Assembly: GCA_902777325.1 (NCBI GenBank)
Contig: CACYTH010000007.1
Coordinates: 1-64,000, forward strand
Reading direction: 5' to 3'
Source: an uncultured Coriobacteriaceae bacterium
GTDB taxonomy: Bacteria; Actinomycetota; Coriobacteriia; Coriobacteriales; Atopobiaceae
Length of the DNA: 64,000 nucleotides
A program made the position numbers and the translations under genes. This document shows, piece after piece, positions 63,985-64,000 of this stretch; position 1 is the stretch's first letter, and every line of letters starts with the position of its first letter. Under the pieces are notes generated by a model, which was given only the letters and a program-made list of their open reading frames with translations, was not told the origin of the DNA and made no database searches.

Positions 63985-64000
63985 AGGCGACAAACTATGC

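Overview
The window is high-GC bacterial DNA. It reads as a Coriobacteriia (Actinomycetota) chromosome of the Olsenella/Atopobium type. Grounds: GC-rich codons throughout, a uvrC-rapZ-whiA-gap neighbourhood, coiled-coil NlpC/P60 hydrolases with Ala-rich signal peptides, Shine-Dalgarno sites, and a Gram-positive LexA box before uvrA. The genus is inference only. No rRNA, tRNA, CRISPR array, transposase or integrase was recognised.

Layout. 1-10.8 kb (all leftward): gap (cut by the window edge), whiA, rapZ, a tyrosine-type phosphatase, uvrC, then a cell-envelope set of ATP-grasp ligase, DegT-type PLP enzyme, FemX/FemAB-type transferase and the lipid II flippase murJ. 11-12.2 kb: a rightward secreted NlpC/P60 hydrolase. 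12.3-19.7 kb: a leftward histidine operon, hisZG(fused)-D-C-B-H-A-F-I, with an 18-bp palindrome before it and a large inverted repeat between hisF and hisI. 20-26.7 kb: a second NlpC/P60 protein, uvrA, a DUF2974 lipase-like protein and the Mrp ATPase. 27.4-32.7 kb: a rightward fructosamine (fructoselysine-type) operon of GntR regulator, Tat-type binding lipoprotein, permease, ATPase, FrlB-like deglycase and FrlD-like kinase. 32.8-35.6 kb: a DUF3267 membrane metalloprotease-like protein, a hypothetical and a GTPase.

35.6-58.5 kb is an accessory, defence-island-like block, almost wholly leftward and partly lower in GC. It starts with a compact operon of four overlapping genes led by a membrane-anchored XRE repressor, facing a divergent small acidic gene across a clear operator. 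Then come a pentad-repeat membrane protein, an Mrr-type nuclease, a NADAR-domain protein directly coupled to a GmrSD-like (DUF262/DUF1524) protein, a large unknown protein, McrC, an EVE-domain McrB, a phage-like remnant, two unknowns (one with a PD-(D/E)XK motif) and a complete type I restriction-modification operon hsdM-hsdS-hsdR.

58.8-64 kb holds a SAM methyltransferase, a Tat/lipoprotein-exported MTA/SAH nucleosidase, an overlapping DUF3795/DUF4256 pair, two small RiPP-leader-like peptides (Nif11-like and double-glycine), a GH25 lysozyme and a small membrane protein. The best candidates for undescribed biology are the XRE four-gene operon, the NADAR/DUF262 pair with its unknown neighbour inside the McrBC cluster, and the pentad-repeat protein.
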